Positions 61,100 to 64,000 of a stretch of 64,000 nt of DNA are shown piece by piece. The stretch covers positions 248,001 to 312,000 of the forward strand of contig JAHUUJ010000001.1 in the NCBI GenBank assembly GCA_019218365.1, in the 5' to 3' direction. The translations under genes were made by a program, and so were the position numbers. Positions within the stretch are counted from its first letter, which is position 1. Each line of letters begins with the position of its first letter. Source of the stretch: Actinomycetaceae bacterium TAE3-ERU4. GTDB taxonomy: Bacteria; Actinomycetota; Actinomycetes; Actinomycetales; Actinomycetaceae. Below the pieces are notes generated by a model. That model saw nothing but the letters and a program-made list of their open reading frames with translations, was not told where the DNA came from and searched no databases.

Positions 61100-62386
61100 T
61101 TATTCGCCGAGAAACCAAAAAAGTTTTTCATTACTAGAGGTAGCATGAACCAAAGCGCGATTTGACCAGTTAACAATTCCTGAATTAACGAAATCTAAAG
61201 GCCCATCTACGATATTATCCTTACTTTCCAGTTTCATAGCCTTCAGAGTTTGCGCCACCTTCTGCGAATCGGCTGAACCAGCCCGCGCTACCGCTGTCAC
61301 CAAAGCAACCACGGCATCATGGCTAGAGCTATCAGCTTCACTTGCTACCTGCGCAAACGGAGTTGTCCCATCCAAAGACTTCAAGTCTCCATCACGGCTC
61401 ATCAGCATAGTTGCCTGTTTATAAACACCGGCAACAATCCCCTGCGAATCCCTCTGTAAAGAGGTCATTTCTACGCTAGGCTTCGCAATCGCCAAAAGCT
61501 GTCCAGTTGAAGAAGCGTCCTTCGCTAAAGTTTTTGCAAACAACGGGTTAACCGCATCAGCCGAGGCAATAATTCCTTCATTAACTCCCTGCCCACGCAA
61601 AGCAGATACCAGATTTGCCAAACTCTGGGAATCAGCTGAAGCCACAACACAACCAGACTTAGTTCCTGAGAGTATCTGCGTTACCTGTTGAGCGGCCTGC
61701 GATTCTCCACCCGCTGCGTAAGAAACATTAGCTCCCTTGACGCCTAACGAGGATGCGCCTTCCTTACGCACCACCACCGGATTATCACATTTAAAAGTGA
61801 GCATTCCCCTGGCAACTAAAGAATTAATCTCATCTACCGAGGGACCCATCGTCCATACATCCTTCGGGGAATTAGGGAAGGGAGAAGCGTAGGGGAAAAT
61901 CGTAGGAATTCCAGCTTTTGAAGTAGCCTGGGCTAAATCTTGCGCATGCGCCCCCCTAGTCAACGCAACAATCCCAGAAACACCATCGGCTTTCAACTTC
62001 GCAACCGCAGCTTCAGCACCTTTATTGGTACCCTTATCGGAAACAACCCGTAAATTAACAGTTTTCCCGCTTAAACCAATACGCCAGCGGGCAACATTTG
62101 CACCTTCTCCAAGAAGATTCCATCCCGCACCTTCAGCGGCATCCTCGGTGTAAGAAACAATCACACCAAGCTCAACAGTAGCTGGGGCCGAAGGAATATC
62201 CACCCGTAATTCCGTAGATTTAAGTGGTTTACCAACCGGATTCCCCTCAAGTCGATAAAGATTAACCAAAACTATAGCTAACACTACAAAAATAGAAACC
62301 AATACCGCCCAAAAACGGTAGTCCTTAAATAAACCCGCTGGCTTTGCTTCAGAACCACGTGACCGAGATACGTTCAATTCCGGCAT
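61100..62386 (-). CDS. Membrane-anchored periplasmic-binding-fold protein
   Basis: After one membrane helix (about residues 26-46) comes an extracellular type I periplasmic-binding domain of the branched-chain-amino-acid-receptor kind (VELGVIVSYTEDAAEGAGWN, KGAEAAVAKLKADGVSGIV, GIIASADAVNPLFAKTL). I prefer the ATG at 62386 because GGAGG stands 9 bases before it; the earlier GTG, overlapping the preceding stop, is only 3 bases from it. No transporter genes are linked, so it more likely acts as a sensor or structural part of the secretion complex. Confidence 0.75.
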   Translation of the reverse strand: MPELNVSRSRGSEAKPAGLFKDYRFWAVLVSIFVVLAIVLVNLYRLEGNPVGKPLKSTELRVDIPSAPATVELGVIVSYTEDAAEGAGWNLLGEGANVARWRIGLSGKTVNLRVVSDKGTNKGAEAAVAKLKADGVSGIVALTRGAHAQDLAQATSKAGIPTIFPYASPFPNSPKDVWTMGPSVDEINSLVARGMLTFKCDNPVVVRKEGASSLGVKGANVSYAAGGESQAAQQVTQILSGTKSGCVVASADSQSLANLVSALRGQGVNEGIIASADAVNPLFAKTLAKDASSTGQLLAIAKPSVEMTSLQRDSQGIVAGVYKQATMLMSRDGDLKSLDGTTPFAQVASEADSSSHDAVVALVTAVARAGSADSQKVAQTLKAMKLESKDNIVDGPLDFVNSGIVNWSNRALVHATSSNEKLFWFLGE

Positions 62387-62388
62387 CT

Positions 62389-64000
62389 TCACTTACCTCC
62401 ACCAATCCGGAAAGCGAACACATCAATCATGTTCTTCTCATCAAGTGTTACATTCTCATTAAGCGACGGGAACTTAGGAATACTCTCTAGCCGTGCTAAC
62501 GAAGCCCTCAAACGCGCTGAGTACAAAAGATAGTCATCCAACGAACCGCGTTGACGCGTCAGATAGGAACTCATATTGGTCGTCGAATCAGATAGCTTTA
62601 CATCCGCAGTTACCAACTGAGCACTCGAAGAAGCAATCGTCCCAAGCAGACCACTTCCTCTTTCTCGACCATTACCGATATCAGCCAAAACTCGTGAAAT
62701 ATCAGCCGAAAGAAGCTGGGCAGCGCCATCTGAATTTTGTACGGCAGCATCCAGTGTGTTGGTAACTACCTTGTCACTTTCGGCAAGTTTCTTCTCTGCC
62801 TCAATCCCCAATGCGGAATTAAGGGCAAGAATCTTTGCCTTAGTGTCATCAATTGTCTTTGCTCCATCAGCTTCCACACCCTGGGCAGATTCTTGCAAAT
62901 CCTTTTCCAAATTACCTAAGAGAGACGATGCCGAACCGTCTAGATTCTGCTCAACCTGCTTGGTCTTCTCCGCCATTTTGGCAATAATTTCTTCATTACT
63001 GTCTGTCAGCTTCTTCGCAGTTTCTTCCAAAATTAGGTTCGTGTTTTTCAGTAATTCCAACCTAGCCTCATGGACTTCTTGAACCTTACCGGAAAGTTTC
63101 TCTCCATTTTTCTTAACTACACTCAAAGCCTCGTCCAAAAGAGCAACCTTATCGGCCACGCTATCACGGCTAGCGAGACGTGCTTCCTTTAGACTTTCAA
63201 ATGCTTTTTGTGCATCAGATAAAGAAATATCTACATAGTTAAGATCGCGTTGTAACTCCGAAGGTTGTGCGCCCGCAACAGTAGATGTTTGACGAATCAA
63301 TTCCTGTAAAACATCACGCTGTTGAACAGCCGCAGAATCTGCCGAGGAGGAACTAGCAAATTGTTCTGTACCATCATCTGCCCCAACTTTAGAAGGGCAA
63401 GAAGACGAAGAAAGTTCGCGCAAAATTTTATCTGCACTTTCTTTCTTAATCGTTAGATTTTTGCGTACAACATCCTCACCCTTAGGGATGGTTTGTCCCG
63501 ACTCCACACAAACGATATCTTTAATTACCGTCAGGTGAGAGCTCTGTTTCTCACTTAGCTCAGCAATTTTCCGCATACCAGCGTTCAAATCTTTAATCTG
63601 CTGACGCAAAGAAACAACATTAGTTGCCGAATCAGTCAAAACTTTTTCAAGGTTCTTCTCATCCTCAGGCTTAAAAATATTCAGTCCCCGGTCTTTTTCC
63701 TTCAAAGACTGAACTTTTTCCTCCATCAAAGCAATGTTCTTTTGCAAGTTCCCAGATTCTTGCAACGCCAAGTCTGTAGGCTCACTCGACAAAGAACCTA
63801 AAACATCCTTACCAGCAGACTTAAGCTTCTCAACGACTTCATTCATCGAAACCCGGCTTGCCAAGATTCCACACGTCAACGATTCGTTATTTTGACATTG
63901 TTCAACGGTGGGATTTTCCGGGCCTAAAGAATCAAGAATCTTCTGGCGCAATGATTCTCGACAATCCGAACTAGCCTTTGAGTAGGCACGCAAACGCTCA
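62389..64000 (-). CDS. Large coiled-coil protein (partial)
   Basis: The frame stays open through the right edge, so the N-terminus is outside the window; at least 536 residues are visible. Almost the whole visible part is heptad-rich helix (for example LRQQIKDLNAGMRKIAELSE, ALLDEALSVVKKNGEKL), with four cysteines (two near the visible N-terminus, CVESG, SSCPS) that suggest export. It ends MIDVFAFRIGGGK. Its stop overlaps the GTG upstream of the binding-protein start. Role unknown; a stalk or scaffold of the secretion apparatus is possible. Confidence 0.65.
   Translation of the reverse strand, partial: ERLRAYSKASSDCRESLRQKILDSLGPENPTVEQCQNNESLTCGILASRVSMNEVVEKLKSAGKDVLGSLSSEPTDLALQESGNLQKNIALMEEKVQSLKEKDRGLNIFKPEDEKNLEKVLTDSATNVVSLRQQIKDLNAGMRKIAELSEKQSSHLTVIKDIVCVESGQTIPKGEDVVRKNLTIKKESADKILRELSSSSCPSKVGADDGTEQFASSSSADSAAVQQRDVLQELIRQTSTVAGAQPSELQRDLNYVDISLSDAQKAFESLKEARLASRDSVADKVALLDEALSVVKKNGEKLSGKVQEVHEARLELLKNTNLILEETAKKLTDSNEEIIAKMAEKTKQVEQNLDGSASSLLGNLEKDLQESAQGVEADGAKTIDDTKAKILALNSALGIEAEKKLAESDKVVTNTLDAAVQNSDGAAQLLSADISRVLADIGNGRERGSGLLGTIASSSAQLVTADVKLSDSTTNMSSYLTRQRGSLDDYLLYSARLRASLARLESIPKFPSLNENVTLDEKNMIDVFAFRIGGGK

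Overview
The window looks like chromosome of a moderately low-GC actinobacterium, most plausibly of the Actinomycetaceae type; I cannot name genus or species. The evidence is gene content and order: a GlxR/Crp-type cAMP receptor next to nth and a DUF4177 gene, a class A PBP followed by a metallophosphoesterase, a DECH-box helicase joined to a compact Tad pilus locus (an order resembling the mycobacterial nth-crp-ponA2 and tad neighbourhoods), a DtxR/IdeR-type iron box, and LAETG sorting signals. Most assignments rest on motifs and domain order read by eye, not on database searches.

Region 1 (1-4.3 kb) is a decaying prophage or integrative-element remnant beside a tRNA-Ser gene. It holds a partial ImmA/IrrE-like protein, a CI-like XRE repressor divergent from a frameshifted Cro-like XRE gene, an antirepressor broken by a frameshift and a stop, a small tethered membrane protein, an excisionase, and an integrase cut to its N-terminus.

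Region 2 (4.4-22.7 kb) is core chromosome: tRNA-Ser, a HAD phosphatase, serS, a diacylglycerol-kinase-like lipid kinase, the DECH helicase, the Tad locus, a large acidic membrane protein, nth, crp, a small DUF4177 gene, an amino-acid permease, a class A PBP, a metallophosphoesterase and tRNA-Pro.

Region 3 (22.8-31.1 kb) is more accessory: a membrane pentapeptide-repeat protein with near-identical 33-bp repeats, a YwiC-like protein, a holin-like protein, a lipase-motif protein with a WXG-like partner, a probable cell-wall enzyme, a phosphoribosyltransferase, two YbjN proteins and a low-molecular-weight tyrosine phosphatase. Region 4 (31.3-46.2 kb) carries an AGCS alanine/Na+ symporter, an MFS transporter, a frameshifted P-loop ATPase, a MazG-like hydrolase, a wall-anchored beta-propeller/HtaA haem protein under a DtxR box, an HNH nuclease, a TRIC-type channel, a ferritin-like/VIT1 iron exporter, an ASCH protein, the PTS-dependent dihydroxyacetone kinase genes dhaK-dhaL-dhaM, and a proline iminopeptidase.

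Region 5 (46.2-64 kb, running off the right edge) is the most striking part: one co-directional locus built like a type VII secretion effector system. In order of transcription (minus strand) it encodes a coiled-coil protein (partial), a membrane-anchored periplasmic-binding-fold protein, an FHA-containing EssC/EccC-type FtsK-SpoIIIE ATPase, a Hanks Ser/Thr kinase with an extracellular domain, a WXG100 protein, a 1865-residue Rhs/YD-repeat polymorphic toxin with an unrecognised C-terminal tip, and four tandem mosaic copies of a small membrane protein that are the obvious immunity candidates. I infer that the kinase, FHA domain and binding-protein fold link an external signal to export of the Rhs toxin; this is not demonstrated by sequence alone.
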